Below, in pieces: positions 26,401 to 63,700 of a stretch of 64,000 nt of DNA. Positions within the stretch are counted from its first letter, which is position 1, and every line of letters starts with the position of its first letter. This stretch comes from Delphinapterus leucas (lineage: Eukaryota; Chordata; Mammalia; Artiodactyla; Monodontidae), in the NCBI RefSeq assembly GCF_002288925.2, contig NW_022098031.1, forward strand, positions 16,108,684 through 16,172,683, read 5' to 3'. The notes under the pieces are model-generated. The model saw nothing but the letters and a program-made list of their open reading frames with translations, searched no databases and was not told the origin of the DNA. A program made the translations under genes and the position numbers.

Positions 26401-29400
26401 TTTATTCATGGAGGGTTTGGAGGAGGACTTTAAGCTAAAGAGAGGAATAGAATCTGACTTTTACTAATTATATCCCAACAATAAAAGTCGTAACCTCTGA
26501 AGTTTGGATTTTACTTTACTCAAATGATTTTAGATACTGATAAATAAAATTGGGGGAAAAAGACAACATAATCCATGATTGCTGAAGGCAGAGAAAAGGG
26601 TTTTAAGTGTAAAATGTTTAGTTATGCTCATAAGCAGCTTTAAAAAAACAAATCTGTTAGTATGTAACTGGATTCTAGTATCCGTGATGAAATTTTAATT
26701 TTCAAGCTTACCATCACATTAAGACTTCTGCTCCAAGTCTTTTAGAGGAGCTAGGAGAACATCTTAAAAAAAAAAAAAGAAAAAACAAATATTAATTTGA
26801 TCCATCCTACTGGTTATTCTTCTGCTAAAAATATATTCTTAACAATAACTTTAAAAGCTGAATTTGAGCCTTCAATTGAAGAAGTCTTTCATCAACAATG
26901 ATAGAGCACTCTAGTTGTGCATAATAGGAAATATGCGTTATTTTGCAAAACCTCGAAGTTTATACCTCTATATCCATTAACTCTTTAATCCTCACAAGAA
27001 ACTGGTATTTTATGGTTGAGAAAACTAAAATTCAGAAGCCAATGACTTAAGGGCTAGCTGTGGTAAAATGGTTTTAAATACAGAATGTTTCCTACCCTAT
27101 CTCACTGTCTCCCAACAAACATCTTACCCAAGTATTTGTGATTACTGATGTTTACTGTTTGAATTTGCAATATTACAACTCACACAATAGATACATGGCA
27201 CAAAATTGAAATTGTTTTATAAATCGAGTTTTATCTTACTAAAGTCACTCAATATGAGTCCTACAGGAATGAAAAAATGTACTATCAATAATTTCTCCAT
27301 ATTTAGTTTATTTTTTGGTTTTCTTAAGTAAGGGCAATTCTAAAATAATTCATATATGCTTGGAGGTTGCTCTGTCTTAAGTAGTTTTCAGGACACTGAT
27401 AATTCACTACAGGAGTTAGGGAGCTCAGGGGATGAACAATGATCTGGACGTCTGGAACTTCTTTGGGAAATGACTTAAAAAGTCATGATGTGATTAATTC
27501 TGACGAACTCAAGAGAATTTTAAAATTGCCCACTTCATATAATCAAAAGATTGTTTTCAGTATAGAGAAAATGAAATACTTTCACTACTTATAGGGAGAA
27601 CTCAAGGTCAGAAGAAAAGCAGGCCAGATGAAAGAGTGAAGGCACACATGTAAGGCCAGACTAAGAAGAACACTTTAATACGTGAGTCTAAACTATTCAA
27701 AACCTAGCATACCTAAGAATCAATGAATAGAGGAGGAATAAGGAGTTACAATGCCTGTTAACCTACAATATTCTTTCATAAAGTTTAAAAGAAAAACAAA
27801 ATAAGTGTTAATGAGAAACCTCGGTTTGAGATATTGCAAAGTTTAAGAATCCTGAAAGATTTTAACTAAGAATTAAAAAGCAAGGCAATACTTAAGGTTT
27901 AAAACAGTTTGGGAAATGTAAAGAATTTGTCATTACTGAGAAAAATGTAAGAATACACATTATGGGAAAAGACTATTGGGATGTTTCCGTATTTATTGTT
28001 TTACTTGTATGTACGTAGATTTAACTCCTAGCAACGGATTTGAAGGTCACAGCAAATAAAACTATTTTTTTTGCTTCATCAAACTATATAGAACAAACTA
28101 CAAGTTCCTGATAGGAGGGAAAACTTTGAGCAAAATGAGCACCAACTTCAACCATGATTTTCTACAGTAGAACATAGTTAATTACCAAAACAATTTAAAC
28201 ATTTAAAATATTTGATTTTGTGCATACTGAAAATGTGCAGTCTTATTTTTACAGCATTTCCATTTAAAAGAACGATTTCCAAAGAGATAGCTGTATTTTT
28301 AGCTGCTTTCTATAAGATTTAATAGGCATTTCTAGAAAAAAAATGACATCAAAACCCATTTGACTGATTTTTCTCTTTGTCCTTTGAGACTCTAGTCCAC
28401 AATATTATGTCAACTCTTGATTTTCCCTGAATGGTTTATCCACTTTCTGGATTCTCTTAATAACCCAGAGTCTCTTCCCTTTCACTATCCTGGCAATTTC
28501 CAGGCTTCCAAAGATAGAGCTGATTATAATTAGACCACGGTATGATGTAGTGTATGTTTCCCAATGCATATATTTGCCAAAAATAATTTTTGTACTGTCT
28601 GTTTTATATTATCCATTTAAAAATTCTTTACCCCATCATTAGTGCAAATAAGGCTTGATCAATATTTGAATTTTTACTATGTACGTTTTACATGTATATT
28701 TTATCTTCCTGATTCTGATATTTAAAAACCTATTCTATGCTGATTAAAAATTTGAATATACCTAATCCAGTTTTAAATGAAAGTGTTATCTGAGCTATTT
28801 TGAAATTCTTTTGCTTTAATATATGGTAAATATGAATTAAACACATGAAAAATTATATAGAATTGAAATGCCCAACCTAGAATAATGCTTATAAGAAAAA
28901 TTATACATGTTTCTCATTAAAAAACTCTGATAATGAAACAATAGACTATATAGCTCTACAACTTAATATATGTCAGCAAGAATATAAATACACTCTCCTT
29001 CCCCCTTTTTCTAACCTCTGGCACTTAAAAAACAGTATTTGTGAGTTATCAACATAGTTACCTTTTCAAGAGAAGCTGTTTCAAATAAAAATTTAAAAAA
29101 TTACTTTATTGTAGAGCAAAATATATGACCAAAGATTTCCACTATTCTTCTTTGGCTTCAGAAATAAAATTTATTTTCCTTTCCTTCTCACTCCTCTGAG
29201 ATTTTAAAGACTTTTGATTCCTTCCTCTTGTATAGAAGAATTCTCCACATTTCTACCTTACAAACTAAACTGGAGAGAATGTGCTCATCTATACTGCACA
29301 AGCAAAGATCAGAAGCATAGCTACAAGTAGGGAGGATGGGAAGCAGGCAGTAATGAAATGTATTGTCTGTAAAGTACTTAAAGATAATAAAACAGACTAA

Positions 29401-30235
29401 AAGTTGGCTTACTTTTTGTTATCACCATGTACCAGTGATAGTGTCAGAGACAGTACATTCTTCTCTGGGGTGAAAGGTTCCTACTGGCATGCTCCCCACC
29501 CCCGCAAACCACGCCCCCTCCCCCCAACTCCCTTTCATAAGCCACTGAAGGAGACTCTACTCATTTTATCTCATAGTCTCCTGGCTTATTTCTCATAAGA
29601 TGTCCTCACCTCAATGAAATTAGTTGATGAACAAGCACTGTCTTTATACTGTAGCAATGGCTTTGACACTTAACTAATTTTCTTCATACCCAAACCACTG
29701 TTTTGTGTGGCTTTATATCTAGCTGCCAGAAAAGCAAGGACAAATATAGGACTAAAAGAATACAGATTATAAGAGAAAGCAGGATATTTAAATAAAACAT
29801 TAGGCTGCAGCTTTTTCATATAGATTAATTAAAACTAAATCATAGGTGAAGAAAAAAAGTCCTGAAAATCAGGGTTGTATTTGGGGAAATGTAAAGAAGG
29901 GCACAGTTGAGTTAGATGAACAAGGAAAAAAATGCCACATTTAAAATTTAATTAACATTGTAATAAATGTATGTAAGTTGAATGAAGTTAGTTTTAAAAG
30001 GGAATGGTTAGTCAATGTTCCAGCTGGTATTTTTCTTATTCAGTACTCAGATATTCACCTGAAGTTACTTTTGGGAGCAAAGTTATTAGACTTCAAGATG
30101 ACTTTGTATTCAGACTGAAAAAGTCAGTAATGAGTATACCACATAGCTTACAAAGCACCTTCCCATAAAATGCATTATCTTGTTTGAGCTCCAAACAATC
30201 CTGTGAGTCAGACACTATAACTAGTGGGAAGTAGC
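26400..30235. other. Intergenic sequence with no recognised repeat
   Basis: About 3.8 kb of AT-rich sequence downstream of USP15. I see no gene-like frame, RNA gene, or interspersed repeat. A C-rich patch lies at about 29,500-29,530. Confidence 0.6.
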
Positions 30236-30239
30236 ACAT

Positions 30240-30545
30240 GTACCTGAGGATAGAATATTGGCCACCACATAGCAATTGTGTGAACTTGGGAATACTGGCT
30301 GCTTTGTACCTTGGTTTCTCCGTATGAGAAATGGGGATGATGAATGTTCCTACCTCGTAGCTATTGTGGAATTATATGAGGTAATATATGTAACACTTTA
30401 ATATAGTACCTGGTCCATGAAAATGCTCAATAAATGCTCCTATTATTATTATTATTTTACCGGTGAAGAAACAGACCAGGAGAGATTAAATTCAAAGTCA
30501 TGTGATTACTGAGTAGCAAAGCTAGAAGCAGAATTCTAGACTGGA
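30240..30545. mobile_element. Two back-to-back MIR fragments
   Basis: 30,240-30,440 reads as sense MIR (GTGTGAACTTGGGAATACTG ... AAATGCTCAATAAATGCTCC). 30,457-30,545 reads as antisense MIR (TTTTACCGGTGAAGAAACAG). An ATT microsatellite at 30,441-30,456 joins them. Confidence 0.65.
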
Positions 30546-31084
30546 TATATTCCTACTACCCTGTACTATCTATGAATATCTACTTTTAATTAGAGTATGG
30601 ATTAGCCTTTGCACTATTTTTACAGTTTTCTTTTTTGCAGCTGAAGATGCCACTTGAGTTTGACAAATTCAATGGTATTGTTAACATCATTTTCTTTTCT
30701 TTCAGTGGGAATATAAGTTAATCACAGGAAAAAGGAATGGTCTCTATGGGCAACTAGGATAGAGACTACAATCTAGAGCTAGAAAAAATTTTGTCTTTTC
30801 TTTAAACCTCAGAAAAACGGAAATAAAGTTTGCTAGTTGGTAGGTAGCAGAAAGACTGCAAACTCTGTGAGCACAGGGATATTTGTTTACTGCTAAATCT
30901 CAAGACTCTAGATTAGTAGGTATACAAACAAACATTTGCTCAATGACTAAATATTTAAACTGAAAACGTCAACTTTAAAACATGTCCTTAACAGTAGGAT
31001 TTACTTAGCTATGACATGCTTTCCTTTCTATTTTTAACTGTATAACTAAAAAGTCTATGGTCACCTACCATAAAATAGAGGATT

Positions 31085-31144
31085 TTTATTAAAAGATTCA
31101 GAGTAAGAAATAAAACACTAAATAAGGCCTTGAATAGCTTTATT
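31085..31144 (-). promoter_or_regulatory. USP15: Tandem AATAAA polyadenylation signals of USP15
   Basis: On the minus strand, AATAAA occurs at 31,144-31,139 and again at 31,090-31,085, followed by T-rich sequence. Either could direct cleavage 10-30 nt downstream. Which one is used cannot be decided from sequence alone. Confidence 0.6.
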
Positions 31145-32900
31145 GAAATCTGTATAAATAAACATGCACATTTCAAATGTAAACGCAAGTGAACTCAAGT
31201 GCAGACAAAATTTTAACCTCTGTCATGCAGGAGGTTAGTTTACATTAAAAAAAAAAAAAAAGAAAGAAAAAAAGAAAAGAAAAGAAAAGAAGAGAAAAAA
31301 GGAAAAACCCAAAGCAGCTTTAAAAATACCAGGATGAAAAACCAGCTTTAATATCACGGTATAAAGCAAAGCCATGATCAACATACCTCATTTATCCTGG
31401 TCAAATGCATTTCTCTTTCACTTTTAAATGCTAACATAAATAAATAATTTACCAAAATGTGCACTCACAGAGTGAACTTTTATTTACAATACACAATTTA
31501 TAATCTATTGTATTTGATTAGTTCAAGTGAAGAACATTATACTTTTTGCTTTAATAACAGTGGGACACAAAGCAATTTCTCAGGTAGTCGATATGTGAAA
31601 TGTGCCCCAGCATTTATTTTCTATTAAAGGCAGTATTGTATGCCAACTGACAATACATTCTTTCAACTAGATCAAAGGGAAAAAGCAGCAAATGAAAAAT
31701 GTTTCAAATGTTCACACATATTTTTGGCATCCTGGATCCTTGAATGTGGTGAACTAAAATAAAATTCAAGGTTTGTATACTTTATATACTGTACAGGTTC
31801 TGACTCTGGAACATGCAAATGCCAATTCTCTTGTAACAAGTTACCTTCTGAGAAAAGCTGTAAGGCTATGGTGAATTCCATCAGGAACACACAAAGAAAG
31901 TTAACAGACCTACCTGTAAAGCCAATTGTCCATTAGTGATTTAAAGGCCAGTATATGAAAAAAAATTCTCATCTAAGCTTGATGTAATTATTACTATGGA
32001 TACAGAATACTATTAAGTTTGTCCTTATATTACAATACTTGGGAGAGCTGAAAGTTGCCAAATTACCAAAAAATGGGGTAGAGAAAAACAGACAGCCAAA
32101 ATTTTAATTTTGGACCAACACCAGATTAAAGATATGCATTTTAAAGCAAGTCAAAAAGAATTTGAATATCTAGGGATAGATCCCAATAGCAGTAAAAAAT
32201 ACTTACATTTAACTGAAAAGTGACTTTCGATGAAGTGTGAAATCTAGAACCTGTTTCCACAGTAGTAATAAGATGAACATAACATTCCGGATTTTTTATG
32301 ATACTACAAAAGGAAATAACTTTTTCAAGATTATTTCTTGTATCATGATTTGGTTTTATAACAGGCCCACATTGACTACCAGGTAAAGATTTGAAAATTT
32401 GGTTTTCCAAGAATACTACTGCAGTATTTATGCCACATGGATACCGCAGCTAAATATCATAGTAGTATATGTGGCAGCTTAATGCACATGAATTAATTAT
32501 CCAAAAACTAAGTTCAGCCAGTTTTCTTGCAGTATTATTTGAGCAAAATAAATGACCAACATCCACAAATTTAACGTTTGTCATCAATTAACTCACATCC
32601 AAAAAATTAAAGAAAACATAATTCATCAAAACAGCAGCAAACTTAAAAGGGATTTATTTGTGATTTCCTATATATATTTAGCTTGTAAATACAAGACTGT
32701 AAATGTATTAAGAGACAATTTCTGTTAAAGTTTTCATTGTGTTTCACTTCAAGTACTGCACAAGTTAAAATCTGATAAAGGATTTACATTCAGTTATCTG
32801 AAACTCCCCATCTCAGACTTTTGTTTAATGTGGTGGGTAACTTCATCATTTTGATACCACCAGCAGGAAAGTCTCTCTTTTATGGCTTCTAGGACTTTCA
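31120..32900 (-). other. USP15: USP15 3' untranslated region
   Basis: About 1.78 kb separates the stop codon from the first good poly(A) signal, close to the 3' UTR length I recall for the main human USP15 transcript. The stretch has no recognisable young repeats, is AT-rich and holds a U/C-rich tract in the mRNA sense (plus-strand purine run 31,246-31,300). It also has a Pumilio-like TGTAAATA (31,498-31,491) and a miR-26 seed match (32,755-32,748). The 3' boundary is inferred from the signal, not observed. Confidence 0.75.
32748..32755 (-). promoter_or_regulatory. 8-mer seed match to miR-26 in the USP15 3' UTR
   Basis: The mRNA-sense octamer TACTTGAA pairs with the miR-26a/b seed (nucleotides 2-8) and has the favourable A opposite position 1. 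It lies about 145 nt after the stop codon. Function is inferred only from the match. Confidence 0.4.
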
Positions 32901-55676
<22,776 letters not shown>

Positions 55677-57539
55677 CTATTCATTTCCCAAATTTCAAGT
55701 CAATTACTTATAGTAAATGAAAACGCTAATATTTGTTGCTGTAAAATCTGCATTAATTTTAACCACAGCAAACTACTGGTTAACTGGGAGAGAAGCTCAG
55801 AATTTTCTTTCCTTCTTTTACTTGACTGGTAGAAATTATGGATTGTCTAATCGTCCCAGGCATCTGCAAATTAGCCTGAGTAGGTAAAAACTGAGAAAGA
55901 GGGCAAGCAAGAAATGAACTTTAAAGAGGTATTTACTGCTTCCATTGTCAGTTCCTTATCATGAAAGTGCAGCCTTCTAAACTTTCCTCTTGGATCAACC
56001 ATTTTTAGAAGGGAGAGTACAGATCAGCTGAACCTCAGAAAACAAAATTTTATGTGAACTCTGGCTGTGTTCTTACTTCTTCTAGCTCTTCTTTAATAAC
56101 ACAACAACCCAACTTTCCTTTACGGCAAGATTAAAATTATGAATAAATTAATTCTCCAGCTCTGTTCCATTTTGAATTAAATAATTTAGGATTTAAAATA
56201 AAATAGACGGCGGAGGTAGTTTTTCCACAATATTTTATCTCAAGATGAAATAATTTTTTAAGTTGATAATACCATAAAATGTGACTTCATTTTGGACCGA
56301 ATATTACTTTATCAAGTAGATGTCTAGAGCCATTAATTAGAACATGTAATGACTGACACAGACATATGGTCATATAGGTTAACTTTTTTTTGGCTGCAGG
56401 AAGATATTTGTCTTGGAGTAAAGTGACAAAGTGCCTTAAGTGAAGCTAGTTGCTTGCACATAGAGTAGTAGAAACCTGTTCTTATGACAGTTCAGACTTA
56501 TATTAATGGAAATAAAAGTTTTTCGAAGCTTGCTTACCACTCATATGGAATAAGTTAAATAGTTTTGGTAACTATGAAAGGTTCAGCCTGCTGAGTTCAT
56601 GCTGATAACTTGGATGCTATAAACTATGACTATATGTCATATACTGTTTGGCTAAAACTCCAAAATTAAGCATATTCAATTCTTAAAAATAGATTACGGC
56701 GTTATATTTTGTGGTTTCAATTATAAATCAATTTATGTGTACTCATGTAACTATGATATCTATTTTGGAATTTTCTAATAAAAATAATACTGTCCAAACT
56801 GGTAGTCTGGCCCCTACCTCAAGGTAAAAGGGAGAACCCTTTATAATATCATGGAACTTGTTATTGTATTATTCTTAGGCAATGAAAATAATATCAACAG
56901 TTAAAAAATGTTTGAGGTGGGCTATACAGCCTGTAAAGTTATTTACATGTCTTTTTCAACAGTAAAATATTTTATGTGAACAAGAGGTAAGCTACAGTGT
57001 AGGAAGTAATTAGGGAAGGGACTTTTTTTCTACCTTTCCTCTTAATTCCTTTTATATCTCAAACTTTCATAATCTTACAGGTCTTCTGAGTTTCATTTTC
57101 TCTTTTCTTTTTGTAATATATGTCATTTAAATTATAAACCCAGCACTGGAGGTAGGGCCAGGCAACCTAGAATACACCATGACTACATAGGGCATAAATG
57201 CCATCACTTAGCAGTATCATCTCATTTAGTACAAAAAGGACCAACACTAAATAGTCGATGAGGCAAACTGGAGGTCAGACAGCATTTACAACAATTATTA
57301 ATTAGTTTTCAAATCCTTATATTTGATCAGCTCAGGGTTATACTAAGAATATAATATTCTACTGCTGCGTGTAACAATTATATAAAGAACCTAATGCTTT
57401 ACCGTTTAAACACTTCAAAAAAATCAAGTTGTGCAAACATGAATAATTCTTGAGCTTTGTTTTTACCTAATTATTCATGTTTATCCTTATCTTGCAAAGA
57501 GCTTCCAACTATAATTGAAAATCTTTTTAGCTTTCCATA

Positions 57540-58115
57540 GCATCCAGAGTGATCTTTCTAAAATTTGTCACTAAAATTTATGACTTAATTATGTCACTTC
57601 CTTGCTACAAATCCTTTAATAGCAATTTCAGATTAAAATTTCAAATCTTTAGAAGGGTCTGTCTTTTGCGCATCTATTTAGCCTCATCCCTTGTCAATAA
57701 AATACCTTTAAAAAAACAAAAAACAAAAAAACTTCCATCCCAGCCTTATTTGATTACTTGTGGTTCTTTGACCTCCATGCATTCTCTCACTTTTTAAGTT
57801 CTCATTACTCTACCTATATGAAATATACCTTCTTTGCCTTACTAACTTCTACTAAACCATTCAGGTACCCTGTCTGGGAAGGATTCCCAGGTTCCCTTAT
57901 AGCGTTTCCTCCTGTATGTTTCCTTATTGCTTAGTGCTTACTTTTATTACAACATTTATTTTATAATATAGTGTAACTTTAATTTTTAGGTTGTCTGTCT
58001 TGCCAAATAGACTGAGACTTCCACGAGAGCAGGAATCTTGATATCCTTTAAATTCATGTCTCTAGCACTGAGCACAATGTCCCTTGGCATTTAGCATGTA
58101 TACAATAAATGCATG
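57540..58115 (+). mobile_element. L2 LINE fragment
   Basis: L2 phrases: ACTTCCTTGCTACAAATCCT, then GAGACTTCCACGAGAGCAGG, then a 3' end with CATGTATACAATAAATGCAT. Antisense to USP15. Confidence 0.65.
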
Positions 58116-60459
58116 CTTAGTTAAAATGTTTTTTGCCTATATTTACTAATGTATTTATCCTCCATCTCTTCTTCTTCTTTTTTTTTAACTCTTTTCTTTC
58201 AATGTTTGGCACAGAGTATTCAAATTTTGTTGAATGAAATATCACAAAGGCAAAAATATTTTTGCTTGTAATGAATAATTTCAAAAGTTTCTTCAAGCAC
58301 TTCTACCTGAATACTAAATCCAAAAAGACAGCACCTATTAAAAACTCCCTGGTCCCCTTTTGTTTGACTTTCATTTAATCTACCATCTGCTTTGTAGTGG
58401 GCCTCTACTTGGATTTTTAAAAAGTCAATGACACAGAGACCAGTGCTTATTTTCATAGTGACTCATGCCAGTTTGAAGCTGATTATAATTCACTGATAAC
58501 AAACTAAACAACAAAGCACAAATAGTCTTAGTAAGTAACTGCCTGTATTTCCTGTCAAGATATCATAAAATATATTTTGAGACAAACTTTATGTTTAAAT
58601 GTAAACTATTAAATCCTAAATGGTCCCCCAAAGCATCTTATTTGCTGAACATAATGTTTTAAGGAACTCACAACCTTAATTTTTATAAAAATTTTCTGAA
58701 ACACAAATACAGAAATTCAATAGCCAGTTTAACTGTTCTACTACATAGATCATAATAGTTTAAAAACTAAACTGATGTTAGACTTTTTTTCCTCATCTTG
58801 AAAATACCATAATTTTCTCCTTCACCTTGAATATAATGTTATTATAGGAGTCACTATATTCTTGAAATAATATGAAAACCAGTTAAGCATTAAAAGTTCT
58901 CTTTTGGTATAAATTTCAAGGAACTATTGTAATAGAGCTCAAACAACTAAAATATTTCCTCCAGGTGACATCAGTATTCAATGCCATCATTCTGGTAGAA
59001 GAAAGAAGCCCATTTCTTAAATTTGGTCATAATACAGCTTGATTTTTAATTTATGCAACTCATTATTCAATCTTTTAACATGAGGCTATCTTAGAAACAT
59101 GAAAATCTTCGACAATTACAAGAAAATTGGATACCTGGACTGGCTGCCATTAAATACAATGTTTTAAAGAATAAAGATAACTTTCATTAGTTCAATAATA
59201 AAAACTATAACCAGAGTTCTGAAGCATTTCTCTCAAAGATTCTTCTATTATAAAAACATCACTTTCCTATCTGATTGGGACTGTTCCAGAACAATTCCTT
59301 TCTTAAGGCATATATATATATATTAGAAGTCCTACATATGTAGACATAGGAAATGTCCTTTTTAACTCATGATACTTTACTCCAGTAATGTAATATGGAC
59401 TAGAAATCATACAACATATGTTGTGCCTATGTGGATATATCTCTTATTCTCAATGTTTCCTGAACTGCAAAATAAAAAAAAAAAAACCCTCATCCTTAAC
59501 ATACATGGTTTTTCTTAGCAAAAACTGAGAATAAAAAACCCCCCACAAAACCTGAGAATATATATGAATGTATGATAAAAACAAAAAGGATTATATAAAC
59601 AATATTAGTATGTTATTTTTACAGCTACTTATGAGTTTTGTGACATTCTAATAGTCACAGGCCATTTTGAGCTTCACCTGTTAATTCATTTGATTTCAAC
59701 TGCCTGACACTAACAAATGCCAACACTTTCATAGTTTAAGAACTACCTCTTACAAGTCATCACCAAAAAAATGAGGTCCATATACGAAGTAATGTGACTG
59801 ATCATAAAACACGTATCTCAAGCCACATTTTGTTTGTATTATAATTGTGTCTAGAGTTGGTCCTAATATTGGGTAGAATTCTGTCAAATACCATGTTAAA
59901 AATAAAGCAATAATCATACTGAAGAAAAAGATTCTGTACTAGTAGTTTCAATTCTTGATGCAAGAGAGAAAAAGTAAAAAAGCTACATTAATCAACAGGC
60001 AAATGCACTCGTTAACTAGGCAAATTATTTATTTAAATGTTTTTTATGATCCCTAGGCAAGTTAATAGTGTGCAAAACTGACAAGAGCATTTGAAGGTCT
60101 AAGGATTAAAAAACTAAATTTCACATTTAGTATATGGTAATATGAAATACTAAAATTTCATATTTAGTGTATGGTAGACTTTTGGCATTCATTAATTTAG
60201 CCTTTGTGATACAGCATCTTCACAGCTGGCTAACTGGAAGGTTGAGGATATAAGCTAGCATGAAAAGATATTGATCCATGAGGAATGATGAGAATGGTGT
60301 ATTATGTGCAAGCCAATCATTTTGTGAGCAAATGTGTTCCTCAAAATGGCTTTGTAGTTCTCTACTTGTGCTCACATATGCATTTAAAATGGAAATTGCA
60401 AGTAAGAGTATTCTTGAATGTGAATTTGAATAAGGGGTCTTAAGATATATTCCTTAGTT

Positions 60460-60735
60460 TAACCTATTAAGACTGAGTCTTAGCATGTACTCCTCCCCTT
60501 CTTAGAACATTCTTCCCCTGTAAGAAATTCCTATTTATTCTTTAAAACTCATCTCAACATCTCAGCACCTCAAGGAAGAACTAACATTCCTTCTTCTGGA
60601 CTAATGCTGTACCTTGAACTCACTTAGACTGTCCTTATCTTGAGAGCAGAGTCCATGTCTTATTCACCTTTGTAACTTAGCATCTAGCACAATGCCTGGC
60701 ACATACCGTAATAAAGGTGTGATAAATGAATAAAA
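60460..60735 (+). mobile_element. L2 LINE 3' end
   Basis: L2 3' text: TTGAGAGCAGAGTCCATGTC, then TAGCACAATGCCTGGCACAT, ending AATAAAGGTGTGATAAATGA. A short, typical L2 tail. Confidence 0.7.
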
Positions 60736-63700
60736 ACTTATACAGTAAATCAGTCCTTAGAGACTGAGAACAGTGGGAAAACACTTGACTAAGATCTGAA
60801 TTGCACCCTGTTATATAACTATAACCTATTTAAAGTTCTACAAATTCAAAAATAAAGTCCAAATAATGCCTAAAGAGGCTTTCTTAATGAATGAAAAATA
60901 ACTATTGTGAATACTCCAAAAAATAACTGTCAAGAGAAATCCATATAAGTAAAAGGTATGTGAAAGAAAAATATTTGGTAATATATTTTCATGAAGACTC
61001 TTTTTCCCAAATCCACCTGGAACTAGACACCACAATTCTTAAAAAAATTCTTCTAAATAATCAAGTATCTCATCCAGTGGACATTCTACATGGCTCAATG
61101 TATACAGACCTTTAATCACTGTCACCATGAAGAACTTTTTTTAAAAGAATGCATATACCATTGGACTATTTTATAAAGTATTAATTATCTATGAAAAACT
61201 CTCTGGTTATAAATTTCTGCCCTTAACCCAACATCTTAAAATTGGAGTATTATGTGAAGTATGATTCTCTCTCATTCCAGGAAAGACTACAATGTTTTGT
61301 ACATAACTTTTCCTTACATACACATGCAAAAATCCTATTCCTCTTACATTACTTTCAAAAAGTTCTTCCATTAAATATGTTCTGATCAGTAAGACTGATG
61401 TTTCTTGAGTTCTTTGAAAGAGTGACTCATGTAAGAGTCTCAATTTTGTATTTCACTATAAACTTCTATATATTTTTTAAAAATTGATGAATTGAAATAA
61501 AGTTCTACTATATAACCAAATCTCAAGTCTATAATCAACATATTTTAGGAAATGAATAATTAATAGCCATCCCAATAACTTGTAATGAATCTGGAATTTC
61601 CCCAGTACCTGGAAAATAGTCAAAGTAATCCCCTTCAAAAAGAGAAAGTTGTCTTTTGTAATGCTGAATATGAACCACTCCCTTTCTGTTCAGGTGCTCC
61701 AGAAGCCCAATTTTCAAGTGATCATGTATGCTCACTATTTTAGTAAACCGGTAACTAGAACAGGAAAGAAAACAAACTTAATTTTTGATTACCTAAAGCC
61801 TTTGAGTTGTGTAACTCATTCTGTAACTGATCAAAATGTAACGCCACTCACAACTCTTAAAGTAGCTACACTTTCAAACTGACCAATACTAAAAACCCAA
61901 TCTAAAATGAGGAAACCATTTTATTTTCTTATGATTTAAAAAATAAAACCTAAAGTAATCCATGGTTAAAGTAATCTTAGAATTCCCCGAAATATCTTAT
62001 TTTGGATTTTAAGATTAGATGGATAAAGAATTTTCGAATTTGTCATGTTATTTTTCAATTCGTCATGACAAGAGTATAAACGTTCTAAAAAGGTACTGTA
62101 TAACTCCAAAGTATTTTATTAAAACTGGGATACTGGCTCAAGTTCTGTAAAAAAGTAGTGGATAAGACAGAAAACTATGACGTAGACTTTTACAATGAAG
62201 AACTACAAATATAAGCCTGGCCCCTCACCACGGAGGTTTGGAAAATGAGATATTTTTAAGACACTTCATGTTTTATTTATTTTTTCCTAGGAAAGGCAAA
62301 TCTCATTATATTTGAGATCAATTCTGAAGTTTCTCCATATATTTTAGGAAAACAAATACAACTATAGCTCCATTTTGCTTTAAATTTCCATTCTCTCTTC
62401 AAGTTTTCTTTAAAGAACAGATTTGTGTAAGTAAAATGTAAGTGGATATAACTTTCTTTTTATTTAGTTTTAAAAACTTTAAGTATGTTTTCTTCCTTCT
62501 CCCACCTAGTTAGTGAAGAGAGAACTGCCATACACTTGACTTAAAATATTGAAATTTTACATAAAGTAGTTTTAAAGGCAGTATTTTTGAATTGGACAAA
62601 GATGTTCTAACATTTTCATGTTTATCATTAATCTGGTCACTATGCTTTGCACATGAATAAAATTAAACTTCATTTAAAGTCCCTGATGTCACCCTTTCTT
62701 CAAATTCTATCTAATCTCTCTTCACACGCTACTTGAATTTAATTAAGAATTATTATGAAAGCTTGGGAAGTATGAGAACTAATGGGAAACCTTTTGGCTA
62801 GCAAAGAAATGTCAATGCCTATCCCCTCCTCATCTATGGGATTGAGGAAGGAAAATTTTGTCAAAAGGGCTACCCTGTTACTTGCAGCGAGTAAGTCCTA
62901 TAACTAGAGATGTCACGCTTAAAAAAACATGATTATATAAAGACCAGTGATTTTTTCATATTAAAAGCTAAACGTAGAAACTGGATAGAAGATCCACTTG
63001 CAATAGAGAGAAATTTGAAAGTTTCTGGGATAATGATTAGATCAACAATTGATGCTAAGGTAAGCTTAGGTAGTTGTATGATGCTTTAAAACTACTAGAT
63101 TGTAACAGCAATTGTTTAATTTTTTTTTTTAAAGTAACAGGCTATTTATTGAATGATTTTTATGTTTAGATATTCAGTTTATGGGAAGCATGCTTAAGCT
63201 AAATGGTTCTAATAACATTAATAAATATTAGCGTAAGTTATATTTATTTTAAAGAACTAAAGCTTATTAGTTCAATTTTAATGTTTAGTAGCTTATTAAT
63301 TACCTATTAATTACCCTATTAATAATTTAAAACTGGCTCACAATGAAATGAATGCCAATACTTTAAGCAAGCAAGATAGTGAAAGGTTTTAAGAAAAAAC
63401 AAGTGTTTTAAAGTTTTGTTCAGTCCCCTGAACATAATATTCAGTAAAGAAACATTTTTGAATAAATTAGTATTAAGAATTATGTGATTTGTTCATCTTT
63501 TAGTTATCCTGCTAAGGCATAAAGAAAGGGTCAGCAGAATTTTTTTAGAAAGTTTAACTGACTTACTACATTCTTTGAAAGAACTACCAAGTCATATACT
63601 TCTCTGCATCATTTCATTACACTAGGCCCATAATTGACAATATTAATACTTAAGCTGAGTTGAAACAGAAATTTAAGGACTATGTGATAACATAACTATG

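Noticed and set aside
61207..61443. A possible upstream USP15 exon
   Set aside because: The 78-codon frame has no similarity to the DUSP, UBL or Cys-box sequence of USP15, and its ends do not look like splice sites that would keep phase.
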